In this document: positions 1 to 8,925 of the stretch, piece after piece
How the letters are laid out: each line of letters starts with the position of its first letter
Numbering within the stretch: the stretch's first letter is position 1
Assembly (NCBI GenBank): GCA_000719695.1
Contig: JOHN01000030.1
Coordinates: 1 to 64,000, forward strand
Reading direction: 5' to 3'
Length of the DNA stretch: 64,000 nt
Origin: Streptomyces sp. NRRL F-6131
GTDB taxonomy: Bacteria; Actinomycetota; Actinomycetes; Streptomycetales; Streptomycetaceae
The notes under the pieces: model-generated
Told to the model about the DNA's origin: nothing
The model's input: the letters and a program-made list of their open reading frames with translations, nothing else
Database searches by the model: none
Position numbers and translations under genes: made by a program

Positions 1-204
1 CGGCGGGGGCGGCTGGGGGGCCGGGTCGTCCTCGGGCCACAGCAGCACCGTCGCCACCACCGCGAGCAGCACCGCGAGCACCGCCGCGACACCGGTCCGC
101 AGCCCCCGGGACGGCCGGGCCGCGGCACCGTCCGGACGGTCGGCGGCGGGCCGGTCCCCGCCGGGCGGCTCGGTGGGCTCGGCGGCGTGCTGCTCGGAGG
201 TCAT
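1..204 (-). CDS. N-terminal part of an uncharacterised single-pass membrane protein (runs off the left edge)
   Basis: The reverse strand opens with ATG at 204-202 and reads without a stop to the window edge, giving the first 68 residues. They form a hydrophilic head rich in Glu, Pro, Gly and Arg (residues 1-36), then one hydrophobic Ala/Val/Leu segment (about 38-56) and a Pro-rich stretch beginning WPEDDPAPQ. This is the shape of a membrane-anchored or signal-anchored extracytoplasmic protein. The catalytic or ligand-binding part lies outside the window, so no function can be given. It is divergent from hisI, with 166 bases between the two starts. Confidence 0.6.
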   Translation of the reverse strand, partial: MTSEQHAAEPTEPPGGDRPAADRPDGAAARPSRGLRTGVAAVLAVLLAVVATVLLWPEDDPAPQPPPP

Positions 205-358
205 GACCACGAGAATGGCGCAGACCGGCGGCGCCCGGCAGGCGGTTGGCACAACTCGTTCGATCGGATGGTCGGCCCGGTCCCCGCGGGGCGCCGCGCC
301 CCAGCTCACGGGCGCCGCCGCGATCCGGACGGCGATCCGGGGGGCCGGACCGGGCTGA

Positions 359-370
359 CACAATGGCCCC
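359..370 (+). promoter_or_regulatory. Probable -10 element of a leaderless hisI transcript
   Basis: CACAAT at 359-364 resembles a -10 box (TANNNT-like, with C in first place) and ends six bases before the hisI ATG. This is the spacing seen in actinobacterial leaderless mRNAs, where transcription starts at the A of ATG. No ribosome binding site precedes the ATG, which agrees with this. I see no good -35 match. Confidence 0.4.
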
Positions 371-742
371 ATGTCCACCACACCCGCCGCCCCCGGTTCC
401 ACCGCCCTCGCCCCGGAGATCGCCGCCCGGCTGAAGCGCACCGAGGACGGCCTGCTCCCGGCCGTCGCGCAGCAGTACGACACCGGCGAGGTGCTGATGC
501 TGGGCTGGATGGACGACGAGGCGCTGCACCGCACCCTGACCACCGGCCGCTGCACCTACTGGAGCCGCAGCCGCCGCGAGTACTGGGTGAAGGGCGACAC
601 CTCCGGCCACGTCCAGGAGGTCAGGTCGGTCGCGCTGGACTGCGACGGCGACACCCTGCTGGTCAAGGTCGACCAGACCGGCGCGGCCTGCCACACCGGC
701 GACCGCACCTGCTTCGACGCCGACGTGCTCCCGCTCGGCTGA
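371..742 (+). CDS. hisI: Phosphoribosyl-AMP cyclohydrolase HisI
   Basis: HisI opens the adenine ring of phosphoribosyl-AMP, the third step of histidine synthesis, in the cytoplasm. The 123 residues match the stand-alone cyclohydrolase length, with no HisE domain fused. Family signatures are visible: [12 protein letters not shown], a [14 protein letters not shown] segment, the metal-binding [14 protein letters not shown] stretch, and [10 protein letters not shown], which supplies zinc-ligand cysteines. The gene sits 38 bases upstream of trpE, a hisI-trpE pairing common in Streptomyces. The start has no Shine-Dalgarno sequence and probably lies at the transcript 5' end. Confidence 0.95.
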   Translation: MSTTPAAPGSTALAPEIAARLKRTEDGLLPAVAQQYDTGEVLMLGWMDDEALHRTLTTGRCTYWSRSRREYWVKGDTSGHVQEVRSVALDCDGDTLLVKVDQTGAACHTGDRTCFDADVLPLG

Positions 743-780
743 CCGACCGTTCCGCCCTCCCCCGTAAGGTGCCGCCCGTC

Positions 781-2295
781 ATGGATCTCGAAGCCTTCCG
801 CAAGCTCGCCGTCGACACCCGGGTCATCCCGGTCACCCGCAGGCTCCTCGCGGACGGCCTCACCCCGATCGGCCTCTACCGCAGCCTGGCCGCCGAGCGC
901 CCCGGCACCTTCCTGCTGGAGTCCGCCGAGCAGGGCCGCAGCTGGTCGCGCTACTCCTTCGTCGGGGTCCGCTGCGCCGCCACCCTGACCGCCGGCCCGG
1001 ACGGCGGCGCCCGCTGGCTCGGCGAGCCGCCGGTCGGCATCCCCACCACCGGTGACCCGCTGGAGGTGCTGCGCGCCGCGCTGCGCGCCCTGCACACCCC
1101 GCGGCACGCCGACGACGGCCTGCCGCCGCTCACCGGAGGCCTGGTCGGCTATCTCGGCTACGACGTGGTGCGGCGGCTGGAGAAGCTGCCGGACCTCAAC
1201 CCGGACGACCTGAAGCTGCCCGAGCTGACCCTGCTGCTCGCCACCGACCTCGCGGTGCTCGACCACGTCGACGGCACCGTGCTGCTGATCGCCAACGCGG
1301 TCAACCACAACGACCTGGCGAGCGGGGTGGACGAGGCCCACGCGGACGCCGTGGCGCGGCTCGACGCGATGGAGGCCGACCTGCTCAGGCCGGTCGACCC
1401 GGGCCTGGCCACCTTCACCCCGACCGGCCCCGGCGAGGTCCGCTCGCCGTTCGGCGGGGAGCCGTACCGGGCCGCGGTGGAGGAGATCAAGGAGCGGATC
1501 CGGGCCGGCGAGGCCTTCCAGGTGGTGCCCTCGCAGCGCTTCGAGGCGCCCTGCCCGGCCTCCGCGCTGGACGTCTACCGGGTGCTGCGGACCACCAACC
1601 CCAGCCCGTACATGTACCTGTTCCGCTTCCCCGGCCCGGACGGCGGCGCAGAGGGCGGCTTCGACGTGGTCGGCTCCAGCCCCGAGGCACTGGTCAAGGT
1701 CACCGACGGCGAGGCGATGCTGCACCCGATCGCCGGGACCAGGCACCGCGGCGCCACCCCGCACGAGGACGCCGAGCTGGCCGCCGAACTGCTCGCCGAC
1801 CCCAAGGAGCGGGCCGAGCACCTGATGCTGGTCGACCTCGGTCGCAACGACCTCGGCAGGGTCTGCGAGCCGGGCAGCGTCGAGGTGGTCGACTTCATGC
1901 AGATCGAGCGGTACAGCCACGTCATGCACATCGTCTCCACGGTGACCGGCCGGGTCGCCCCGGGGCGGACCGCCTTCGACGTGCTGACGGCCTGCTTCCC
2001 GGCCGGGACCCTCTCCGGTGCGCCCAAGCCGCGGGCGATGCGGATCATCGAGGAGCTGGAGCCCACCCGCCGGGGCCTGTACGGCGGCTGCGTCGGCTAC
2101 CTGGACTTCGCCGGGGACTCCGACACCGCGATCGCGATCCGCACCGCGGTGCTGCGCGACGGCACCGCGTACGTCCAGGCCGGTGCCGGCGTGGTGGCCG
2201 ACTCCGACCCGCACGGCGAGGACACCGAATGCCGCAACAAGGCCGCCGCCGTCCTGCGCGCGGTGGCCACCGCCAATACGCTGCGTAGGCCGTAG
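781..2295 (+). CDS. trpE: Anthranilate synthase component I TrpE
   Basis: TrpE makes anthranilate from chorismate, using ammonia supplied by TrpG, the first committed step to tryptophan. The 504-residue product has the N-terminal regulatory domain with the LLES motif (FLLESAEQG), which in the family binds tryptophan for feedback inhibition, and the C-terminal chorismate-binding domain with [23 protein letters not shown] and [18 protein letters not shown] at 781 was chosen because the protein begins at the usual place for the family; an upstream extension in frame has no TrpE similarity. A TAAGGT hexamer at 765-770 may be a -10 box. No trpG, trpD or trpF is in the window. The stop codon lies inside a heptamer repeat. 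Confidence 0.96.
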   Translation: MDLEAFRKLAVDTRVIPVTRRLLADGLTPIGLYRSLAAERPGTFLLESAEQGRSWSRYSFVGVRCAATLTAGPDGGARWLGEPPVGIPTTGDPLEVLRAALRALHTPRHADDGLPPLTGGLVGYLGYDVVRRLEKLPDLNPDDLKLPELTLLLATDLAVLDHVDGTVLLIANAVNHNDLASGVDEAHADAVARLDAMEADLLRPVDPGLATFTPTGPGEVRSPFGGEPYRAAVEEIKERIRAGEAFQVVPSQRFEAPCPASALDVYRVLRTTNPSPYMYLFRFPGPDGGAEGGFDVVGSSPEALVKVTDGEAMLHPIAGTRHRGATPHEDAELAAELLADPKERAEHLMLVDLGRNDLGRVCEPGSVEVVDFMQIERYSHVMHIVSTVTGRVAPGRTAFDVLTACFPAGTLSGAPKPRAMRIIEELEPTRRGLYGGCVGYLDFAGDSDTAIAIRTAVLRDGTAYVQAGAGVVADSDPHGEDTECRNKAAAVLRAVATANTLRRP

Positions 2296-2304
2296 GCCGT
2301 AGGC
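2284..2304 (+). repeat. Heptamer tandem repeat CGTAGGC x3 spanning the trpE stop codon
   Basis: Three exact contiguous copies of CGTAGGC at 2284-2290, 2291-2297 and 2298-2304. Each copy holds a TAG, and because the unit is seven bases long the TAGs at 2286, 2293 and 2300 fall in three different reading frames. The one at 2293 is the trpE stop. Confidence 0.9.
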
Positions 2305-2346
2305 GGAGGGCCCCGCGCGGGCCGCGCCGGCGGAAGGGAGACCGGG

Positions 2347-2793
2347 ATGCCGGACGTGCAGCGGCGGATCGTGGCCGCCGCCAGGGAGCAACTGCTGCGC
2401 CAGCCGGGCGGCCACGGCGGCGTCCTCTCGCAGGTGAGCCCGGACGGGCGGGAGGCCGCGCTGGTGCTGCTCGCCCCGGGGGCCTCCTCGGACGCCGCCG
2501 GGGGGTACCGGGCCGGGGACGCGCTGGTGGTGCTGGAGGTCGCGCCGGTGCCGGAGCGGGCCGGGCGCCACCGGGTCCACGCGGACGCGCGGGTCCCGCT
2601 GTACGTCGTGGTGGACCCGGGGGAGGCGGTCTGCACGGTGCACAGCCGGCCGCTGCCCGGCGTGGGGTACCGGGAGGCGGAGCGGGTGCCGTTCGGGAAC
2701 GATCTCTTCCTGCCGCTGGGGGAGCGGACGCTGGTGCTGGAGACGGGGGACTTCCCGGTCGAGCCGCCCACCCCGGGTGCGGCGGCGGAGTGA
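2347..2793 (+). CDS. Degenerate Uma2-family (DUF820) endonuclease-like protein
   Basis: This 148-residue protein aligns by eye with the second half of the complete Uma2 protein at 22203-22766: VVLEVAP matches VEVVSPS, and ARVPLYVVVDPGEAVC matches TGIPLYLVIDPREGT, followed by the same ERVPFGNDLFLPLG-type tail. Uma2 proteins are PD-(D/E)XK nuclease-like proteins of unclear biological role. Here the N-terminal half is shortened, the metal-binding Asp of the NPDLTYIP-type motif is Ala (EAALVLLAP), and the Lys segment is altered, so catalysis is unlikely. GGAAGGGAG at about 2332-2340 is a plausible ribosome binding site. It lies between trpE and the Trp-operon membrane protein, overlapping a GTG of the next gene, so it is probably co-transcribed. 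Confidence 0.65.
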   Translation: MPDVQRRIVAAAREQLLRQPGGHGGVLSQVSPDGREAALVLLAPGASSDAAGGYRAGDALVVLEVAPVPERAGRHRVHADARVPLYVVVDPGEAVCTVHSRPLPGVGYREAERVPFGNDLFLPLGERTLVLETGDFPVEPPTPGAAAE

Positions 2794-2813
2794 AGGCGGG
2801 GGACACTGGTCCG

Positions 2814-3449
2814 GTGAGCGCCGAAACCCCCACCGACACCGTGTCCGCCGAGCCCGCCGCCGCACCCGCGCCGTCCGCGCGGGCCGGGCGGCGCACGCTC
2901 CTGGTGATGCTGCTGCTCACCGTGCTGGGCGCGGTGCTGGTGCTGACCGCCGCCGGCCGGGTCTGGGCCGAGGGCCTGGCCGGCACCCTGGAGGTGTCCG
3001 TCACCGGTGGGCGGATCTCCGAACTGCCCGCCGGGCTGGCCCTGGTGGCGCTGGCGGCGGCGGTCGCGGTGTTCGCGGTGCGCGGCGCCGGCCGGTCGGC
3101 GGTCGGCGTGCTGACGGTGCTGGCCGGGCTGGGCGCGGCGGTCGCCGCCGCGGCGGGGGCCGGGGACACCGGCGCGCTGGACGCCGAGGCGGCCCGCAAG
3201 CTGGCGCTGACCGGTTCCACCGCGACCGGGGTCGGGCACACCGCCTGGCCGTGGGTGGCGCTGCTGGGCGGACTGCTGCTGGCGCTGGCCGGCTTCCTGA
3301 CCACCCGGTACGGGCGCGGCTGGCCGGCCATGGGCAGCCGCTACGAGGCGCCGACCGGCGGGGCGCCGGCCCGGCGGAAGGCCGCGGGCGAGGCCCCGGC
3401 GGACCTGTGGAAGGCGCTGGACCGGGGCGAGGACCCGACGGCGGGCTGA
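2814..3449 (+). CDS. Tryptophan-biosynthesis-associated membrane protein (Trp_oprn_chp family)
   Basis: A 211-residue integral membrane protein with about four hydrophobic segments (around residues 24-45, 62-82, 84-105 and 143-163) and a charged C-terminal tail (ARRKAAGEAPADLWKALDRG). This architecture and its place inside the trp cluster match the actinobacterial family named for tryptophan operons (TIGR02234/PF09534). Its role is unknown; transport or complex assembly are guesses. I chose GTG 2814, which is preceded by a purine-rich AAGGCGGGGGA; an earlier GTG at 2790 would overlap the upstream stop codon. Confidence 0.85.
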   Translation: MSAETPTDTVSAEPAAAPAPSARAGRRTLLVMLLLTVLGAVLVLTAAGRVWAEGLAGTLEVSVTGGRISELPAGLALVALAAAVAVFAVRGAGRSAVGVLTVLAGLGAAVAAAAGAGDTGALDAEAARKLALTGSTATGVGHTAWPWVALLGGLLLALAGFLTTRYGRGWPAMGSRYEAPTGGAPARRKAAGEAPADLWKALDRGEDPTAG

Positions 3450-3591
3450 CCGCGCGGGCCGGAGCGCACTGTGACGCGATAGACCCGCCACCCGCTTTGG
3501 GCCGCCGGTGTGTGGCCCGGCACAATGGAGGCGTCAACCTGCCAGGGTCCCGAAGGCCCGGCCGGGCCCCGAGAGCGTAGGAGCACCACTG

Positions 3592-3855
3592 ATGTCTGCA
3601 GGAACCAAGGCAGCTAGCGGCCACACCCCCGCCGCCTGGACCGGCGTGACCATCGCCTTCATCGGCTTCGCCGTCGCGGGTGTCGCGATGATCCTGCCGT
3701 CGGTGCTGCTGGTCTGGGCCGGCCTGGCGGTCGTCGTGGCGGGCGGCGTGGTCGGCATGGCCATGTCGATGGCCGGCATGGGCAAGCAGCCGAGCACCAT
3801 GGTCTACACCCACGAGGAGCAGGCCTCGCTGGCCGCAGCGCCCGCCTCGGCCTGA
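3592..3855 (+). CDS. HGxxPAAW-motif small membrane protein
   Basis: An 87-residue protein with the family-defining N-terminal motif (S)GHTPAAWTGV, then two hydrophobic helices (about residues 19-41 and 43-62). This small family is conserved in actinomycete trp clusters and has no known biochemical role. ATG 3592 follows GTAGGAGCACCACTG, giving a good ribosome binding site. A CACAAT at about 3520-3525 upstream could be a -10 box, which would give the gene its own promoter within the cluster. A terminator hairpin follows the gene. Confidence 0.85.
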   Translation: MSAGTKAASGHTPAAWTGVTIAFIGFAVAGVAMILPSVLLVWAGLAVVVAGGVVGMAMSMAGMGKQPSTMVYTHEEQASLAAAPASA

Positions 3856-3874
3856 CCGGGCGGCACCTCACGTG

Positions 3875-3907
3875 AACGGCGGGCATCGGGCCCGCCGTTT
3901 CGTTTCT
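3875..3907 (+). terminator. Rho-independent terminator after the HGxxPAAW gene
   Basis: AACGGCGGGC (3875-3884) and GCCCGCCGTT (3890-3899) form a perfect 10-bp stem with a five-base loop, followed by the T-rich TCGTTTCT. It separates the trpE unit from the DUF2752/trpC unit. Confidence 0.8.
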
Positions 3908-3936
3908 CCCGTCGGGGCACCGGGAGGGGCACAATC

Positions 3937-4389
3937 ATGGGCGTGAACGCCGCCCCCGCTCCCACCGCCTCCGCCCGGCCGTCCGGGCCGCGCCGACTGG
4001 TGCCGCCGTTGGCCGTCCCGGTCGCCGTGGCCCTGCCCGTCGGGTACCTCGCCGCGGTGGACCCGAACGCCCCCGGGCACTACCCGGACTGTCCCTTCCT
4101 CGTGGCCACCGGCTGGTGGTGCCCGGGCTGCGGCGGTCTGCGCTGCGTGCACGCGCTGACCCACGGGGACTTCAACGGCGCGCTGCACGACAACGCGGTG
4201 GCGGTGCTGCTGTTCGCCGTGCTGGGGGTGCTCTGGGCGCGCTGGCTCTGGGCGGTGCTGCGCGGGCTGCCCGGTCCCCGGCTCGCGCTCGGGGCCCGTC
4301 GCTGGGTGCTGGTCGCGCTGTTCGTCCTGGTCTTCACGGTGGTCCGCAACCTGCCGGTCGGCGCCGGTCTGGCTCCGCCGGCGGTCTGA
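3937..4389 (+). CDS. DUF2752 family membrane protein
   Basis: The 150-residue protein carries the DUF2752 signature: DCPFL, TGWWCPGCGGLRCVHAL, then GDFNGALHDN, with three hydrophobic segments (about 22-40, 88-107 and 124-140). The Cys pairs around the CPGCG motif are the conserved feature of the family; the function is not established. GGGAGGGG sits just ahead of the ATG at 3937. It lies between two trp cluster parts, 195 bases upstream of trpC. That gap may hold the trpC promoter: TACCAT at 4508-4513 with TTGTGC at 4487-4492 is a weak candidate. Confidence 0.85.
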   Translation: MGVNAAPAPTASARPSGPRRLVPPLAVPVAVALPVGYLAAVDPNAPGHYPDCPFLVATGWWCPGCGGLRCVHALTHGDFNGALHDNAVAVLLFAVLGVLWARWLWAVLRGLPGPRLALGARRWVLVALFVLVFTVVRNLPVGAGLAPPAV

Positions 4390-4584
4390 GACGGGGGGCC
4401 GCGGGGCGGGGTGGCGGAGCGGTGAAGACGCAGGCCGGAGCCCCCGCGGGGTGTCCGGACCGCGAGACGCGCGCCGGGCGGATGCGTTGTGCGCCCCCCC
4501 TTGCCGATACCATCGAAGGGCCGGAGGCCCACTGGCCACCGGCTCCTCGCCAGTAGTACCGGCAAACATGATGGGGGCGCCCGA

Positions 4585-5391
4585 GTGAGTGTGCTCGACT
4601 CGATCGTCGAAGGGGTCCTCGCGGACCTCGCCGAGCGGCAGGCCCGGGTCCCGCTGGACGAGCTCAAGGAGCTCGCCGCCAAGGCCCCGGACGCCAAGGA
4701 CGGCGTGGCCGCGCTGCGCGGCGACAGCATCCGGGTGATCTGCGAGGTCAAGCGCTCCAGCCCGTCCAAGGGCGCGCTGGCCACGATCGCCGACCCGGCC
4801 GCCCTGGCGATCGACTACGCGGCCGGCGGTGCCGCCGCGATCAGCGTGCTGACCGAACAGCGCCGCTTCGGCGGGTCGCTGGCGGACCTGGACGCCGTCC
4901 GCGCCGCCGTGGACACCCCGCTGCTCCGCAAGGACTTCATCGTCACCGCCTACCAGCTGTGGGAGGCCCGCGCGCACGGCGCCGACCTCGCGCTGCTGAT
5001 CGTCGCGGCCCTCGACCAGCCGGCCCTGGTGTCGCTGATCGAGCGCGCCGAGTCGATCGGCCTCACCCCGCTGGTCGAGGTGCACGACGAGGAGGAGATC
5101 GCCCGCGCGGTGGACGCCGGCGCGCGGATCATCGGCGTCAACGCCCGCAACCTCAAGACCCTCGAGGTGGACCGCACCACCTTCGGCAACGTCGTCCACG
5201 CCATTCCGGACGGCGTCGTCAAGGTCGCGGAGTCCGGGGTGCGCGGTCCGCTGGACGTAATCTCCTACGCCAACCTGGGCGCGGACGCGGTCCTGGTCGG
5301 CGAGTCCCTGGTGACCGGCAAGGACCCGCGGGCCGCGGTGGCCGACCTGGTCGCGGCCGGGGCCCACCCGGCGATCCGGCACAAGGGCTGA
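4585..5391 (+). CDS. trpC: Indole-3-glycerol phosphate synthase TrpC
   Basis: TrpC closes the indole ring, converting carboxyphenylaminodeoxyribulose phosphate to indole-glycerol phosphate. The 268-residue TIM-barrel protein shows [10 protein letters not shown] (catalytic Lys and phosphate region), [48 protein letters not shown] and VAESGV, in the right order. GTG 4585 starts the family-typical [11 protein letters not shown]; the in-frame extension upstream is not conserved-looking. trpM begins 11 bases downstream, so trpC-trpM-trpB-trpA probably form one transcription unit. Confidence 0.96.
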   Translation: MSVLDSIVEGVLADLAERQARVPLDELKELAAKAPDAKDGVAALRGDSIRVICEVKRSSPSKGALATIADPAALAIDYAAGGAAAISVLTEQRRFGGSLADLDAVRAAVDTPLLRKDFIVTAYQLWEARAHGADLALLIVAALDQPALVSLIERAESIGLTPLVEVHDEEEIARAVDAGARIIGVNARNLKTLEVDRTTFGNVVHAIPDGVVKVAESGVRGPLDVISYANLGADAVLVGESLVTGKDPRAAVADLVAAGAHPAIRHKG

Positions 5392-5401
5392 TCCCGCCGC
5401 C

Positions 5402-5551
5402 ATGAAGATCGCCACTCGTCTCGCCCCCGGCTGCCGCCCGCGCGGCTGCCGCGCGCCCGCGCGCCGGGTGCTGGGGCGGCGGGTGCGGTACGTCATCGGC
5501 TGCGAGCCCGGGCAGGTGCCGGGGCGGCGATGGCGTGCGACGTCCGGCTGA
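5402..5551 (+). CDS. trpM: TrpM-like small tryptophan biosynthesis modulator
   Basis: A 49-residue Arg- and Cys-rich peptide beginning [19 protein letters not shown], with a later [13 protein letters not shown] segment. Its place between trpC and trpB matches trpM of Streptomyces coelicolor, a small protein reported to modulate tryptophan production and development. No enzyme domain is visible. It starts 11 bases after trpC and ends 57 bases before trpB. I assign it by position, size and composition; a homology search should show the GCxPRGCRAP region conserved. Confidence 0.7.
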   Translation: MKIATRLAPGCRPRGCRAPARRVLGRRVRYVIGCEPGQVPGRRWRATSG

Positions 5552-5607
5552 CCGCAGCCACAAGACGTCCACCGTCATCCGTCGTCATCATCCCGAGGGA
5601 CTTCACT

Positions 5608-6894
<1,287 letters not shown>

Positions 6895-6896
6895 CC

Positions 6897-7706
6897 ATGG
6901 CTTCCAAGCTCAGCGGCATCCTGGCCGCCGCCAAGGCGGAGGACCGCGCCGCGCTGATCGGCTACCTGCCGGCCGGCTTCCCGTCCGTCGACGGCGGCGT
7001 CCGCGCGGTCAACGCGCTGATCGAGGGCGGCTGCGACGTCGTCGAGATCGGCCTGCCGCACTCGGACCCGGTGCTCGACGGCCCGACCATCCAGACCGCC
7101 GACGACATCGCCCTGCGGGGCGGCGTGCGGATCAAGGACGTGCTGCGCACCGTCCAGGAGGTGGCCGCCGCGCACCCCGGGGCGGCGGTGCTGGTGATGA
7201 CCTACTGGAACCCGGTGGACCGGTACGGGGTCGCGCGGTTCGCCGCCGACCTGGCCGCGGCCGGCGGGGCGGGCTGCATCCTGCCGGACCTGCCGGTGGA
7301 GGAGTCCGTGGAGTGGCGCAAGGCGGCCGAGGAGCACGGTCTGGACACCGTGTTCGTGGTCGCGCCGAGCAGCAAGGACCGCCGGCTGGCGGAGGTCACG
7401 GCGGCCGGCAGCGGCTTCGTGTACGCGGCCGCGGTGATGGGCGTGACGGGCAGCCGGGCCCAGGTCGGCGACCTGGCCGAGGACCTGGTCGCCCGGACCA
7501 GGGCCACCACCGAGCTGCCGGTCTGCGTCGGCCTCGGGGTGTCCACCCGTGAGCAGGCGGCGCAGGTCGCCGGCTTCGCGGACGGCGTCATCGTCGGCTC
7601 GGCCTTCGTCCAGCGGATCCTGGACGCGGACGGGGACGAGCGGGCCGCGCTGGCGGCGGTGCGCGAGCTGGCCGGCGAGCTGGCGGAGGGCGTCCGCCGC
7701 CGCTGA
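6897..7706 (+). CDS. trpA: Tryptophan synthase alpha chain TrpA
   Basis: TrpA cleaves indole-glycerol phosphate to indole and glyceraldehyde phosphate. The 269-residue TIM barrel shows LIGYLPAGFPSVDG, the catalytic Glu in VVEIGLPHSDPVLDGP, a catalytic Asp in ILPDLPVEE, GVTGSR and the phosphate site VGLGVSTREQA / DGVIVGSAF. ATG 6897 is preferred, with GGGGG as ribosome binding site nine bases upstream; GTG 6891 overlaps the trpB stop and would add two residues. Close spacing implies translational coupling and the known alpha-beta complex. Confidence 0.96.
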   Translation: MASKLSGILAAAKAEDRAALIGYLPAGFPSVDGGVRAVNALIEGGCDVVEIGLPHSDPVLDGPTIQTADDIALRGGVRIKDVLRTVQEVAAAHPGAAVLVMTYWNPVDRYGVARFAADLAAAGGAGCILPDLPVEESVEWRKAAEEHGLDTVFVVAPSSKDRRLAEVTAAGSGFVYAAAVMGVTGSRAQVGDLAEDLVARTRATTELPVCVGLGVSTREQAAQVAGFADGVIVGSAFVQRILDADGDERAALAAVRELAGELAEGVRRR

Positions 7707-7728
7707 CCGCTGACCGCTGACCGCTGAT
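7701..7728 (+). repeat. Heptamer tandem repeat CGCTGAC x3 (plus CGCTGAT) spanning the trpA stop codon
   Basis: CGCTGAC occurs at 7701-7707, 7708-7714 and 7715-7721, followed by CGCTGAT at 7722-7728. The TGA codons at 7704, 7711 and 7718 occupy all three frames; the first is the trpA stop. The arrangement parallels the heptamer at the trpE stop. Confidence 0.9.
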
Positions 7729-7764
7729 CGCCGCCTGCTGATCGCTGCCCGCGAGGGCTCTCCT

Positions 7765-7800
7765 GACGGCCCGCCACCTCCGCGGAGGTGGCGGGCCGTC
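7765..7800 (+). terminator. Terminator hairpin of the trp operon
   Basis: A perfect 36-base palindrome: GACGGCCCGCCACCTC is followed by CGCG and the exact complement. It would form a stem of up to 16 bp with a minimal loop. It lies 59 bases after trpA. No U-run follows, as is common for high-GC actinomycete terminators. Confidence 0.85.
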
Positions 7801-7953
7801 GGCGTTCCCCGGGCGGGCGGGGCGCCGGTCGGACCCGAACGGGTGAACAGTGCCGGGCACGCGCATCAGCGGGGGTTGACCGGCGTTGAGTGGAGGGACG
7901 AGTGCACGAACCACGTGCCCCCCAGGCGCGGAGCGAGCGGAAGGGGTCGGCCG

Positions 7954-8271
7954 ATGCCCGGTCTTCAGCGAGCCGTGCTGCTGCGGGCGGCCGCGGCCGC
8001 CCTGGCCCTCGGTGCGGCGCTCGGGGCGCAGGCCGCGGTCGTCCCGGCGCTGGCCAAACGGGGGGTGGAGCGGGCCGAGCGGGACGCGTACGTGTGCGCC
8101 GAGGCGGTCCGGATGGAGGCGGTGGTGCGGGCCGGGCGCTCGGAGCCGGAGGGGCGGCCGGCGCTCGACGGCGACGGCCGCGAGGACCCGGGCCGCTACG
8201 ACGTCGGCCGCTACGACGTCGGCCGCTACGACCTCGGGTGGCCGCCCGGCTGCGACCCCGTCACTCCTTAG
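7954..8271 (+). CDS. Small uncharacterised protein with N-terminal hydrophobic segment and GRYDV repeats
   Basis: A 105-residue product. Residues about 8-28 are Ala/Leu-rich and could be a signal peptide or membrane anchor, with the rest facing outside. Near the C-terminus GRYDV occurs twice and then GRYDL, encoded by three near-identical 15-base units at 8191-8235. ATG 7954 follows AAGGGGTCGGCCG, a good ribosome binding site. I do not recognise a family. It stands between the trp terminator and the MauE-like gene; its stop codon touches an operator-like palindrome. Confidence 0.5.
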   Translation: MPGLQRAVLLRAAAAALALGAALGAQAAVVPALAKRGVERAERDAYVCAEAVRMEAVVRAGRSEPEGRPALDGDGREDPGRYDVGRYDVGRYDLGWPPGCDPVTP

Positions 8272-8289
8272 GGTGAAACCGTTTCAACC
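8271..8289 (+). promoter_or_regulatory. Operator-like palindrome TGAAAC-C-GTTTCA
   Basis: TGAAAC (8274-8279) and GTTTCA (8281-8286) are exact inverted repeats about C8280, extended by GG/CC outside one mismatch. A one-base loop cannot form an RNA hairpin, so this is more likely a protein-binding site, similar in kind to LacI/GalR operators. It lies about 110 bases upstream of the MauE-like gene in unusually AT-rich DNA. Confidence 0.4.
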
Positions 8290-8396
8290 CATACCAATGG
8301 TCACTCTTTTGGCTTAACTCGCGAAACCGGAGGAACCCGGCGTCACCGGAAGCGGTTCATAGGGGCGTGACGGTGTTTCCCGAGGGGGTTGTCCGG

Positions 8397-8858
8397 ATGG
8401 CCGGGCCGGTGACGGAGTGGATCGGCACGGCGGCCCGACTGGGCCTGGCCGTGGTCTGGGGCTGGGCCGGGGCGGCGAAGATCGCCGACCCGGCGGAGGC
8501 CGCCCAGGCGGTGCGCGCGTACGAGATCCTGCCCGAGTCGCTGGTCAAACCGGTCGGCCACGGGCTGCCCTTCCTGGAGCTGGCGCTCGCGCTGCTGCTG
8601 GTGATCGGCCTGGGTGTGCGCCTGGTCGCGGCGGTCTCGGCGGTGCTGCTGCTCGCCTTCATCGGCGGGATCGCCTCCGCCTGGGCGCGCGGCATCTCGA
8701 TCGACTGCGGGTGCTTCGGCGGCGGCGGGGCGGTCGACTCCTCGCAGACCGAGTACCTGCAGGAGATCCTGCGCGACACCGGGTTCCTGCTGCTGGCCGG
8801 CTGGCTGGTCTGGCGGCCCCGCACCAAGTTCTCGGTGGACGGCTGGCTGGCGCGCTGA
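8397..8858 (+). CDS. MauE/DoxX-type redox-associated membrane protein
   Basis: A 153-residue four-helix membrane protein. Features are WGWAGAAKIADP, a second helix LELALALLLVIGLGVRLVAAVS, the motif ISIDCGCFGGGG with two cysteines, and a last helix near DTGFLLLAGWLVW. MauE-type proteins supply or pass reducing equivalents for disulfide chemistry outside the membrane; the Cys-Gly-Cys is the likely redox site. It directly precedes a CxxC thioredoxin-fold gene, which supports this role. ATG 8397 has GAGGGGG upstream; GTG 8367 would have its purine run only one base away. Confidence 0.8.
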   Translation: MAGPVTEWIGTAARLGLAVVWGWAGAAKIADPAEAAQAVRAYEILPESLVKPVGHGLPFLELALALLLVIGLGVRLVAAVSAVLLLAFIGGIASAWARGISIDCGCFGGGGAVDSSQTEYLQEILRDTGFLLLAGWLVWRPRTKFSVDGWLAR

Positions 8859-8925
8859 GCGCCCCGCCCGCCCCGCCACCGCCCCCGAACCCCCGCCCCC
8901 CGAACCTGGAATGTGTCCGAGGCTG

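Noticed and set aside
556..2865. A 769-codon frame opposite trpE
   Set aside because: Shadow of hisI and trpE; Arg/Gly/Pro-rich translation without recognisable domains.
4390..4584. Tryptophan attenuator with a leader peptide before trpC
   Set aside because: I found no short frame with adjacent Trp codons and no clear alternative hairpins.
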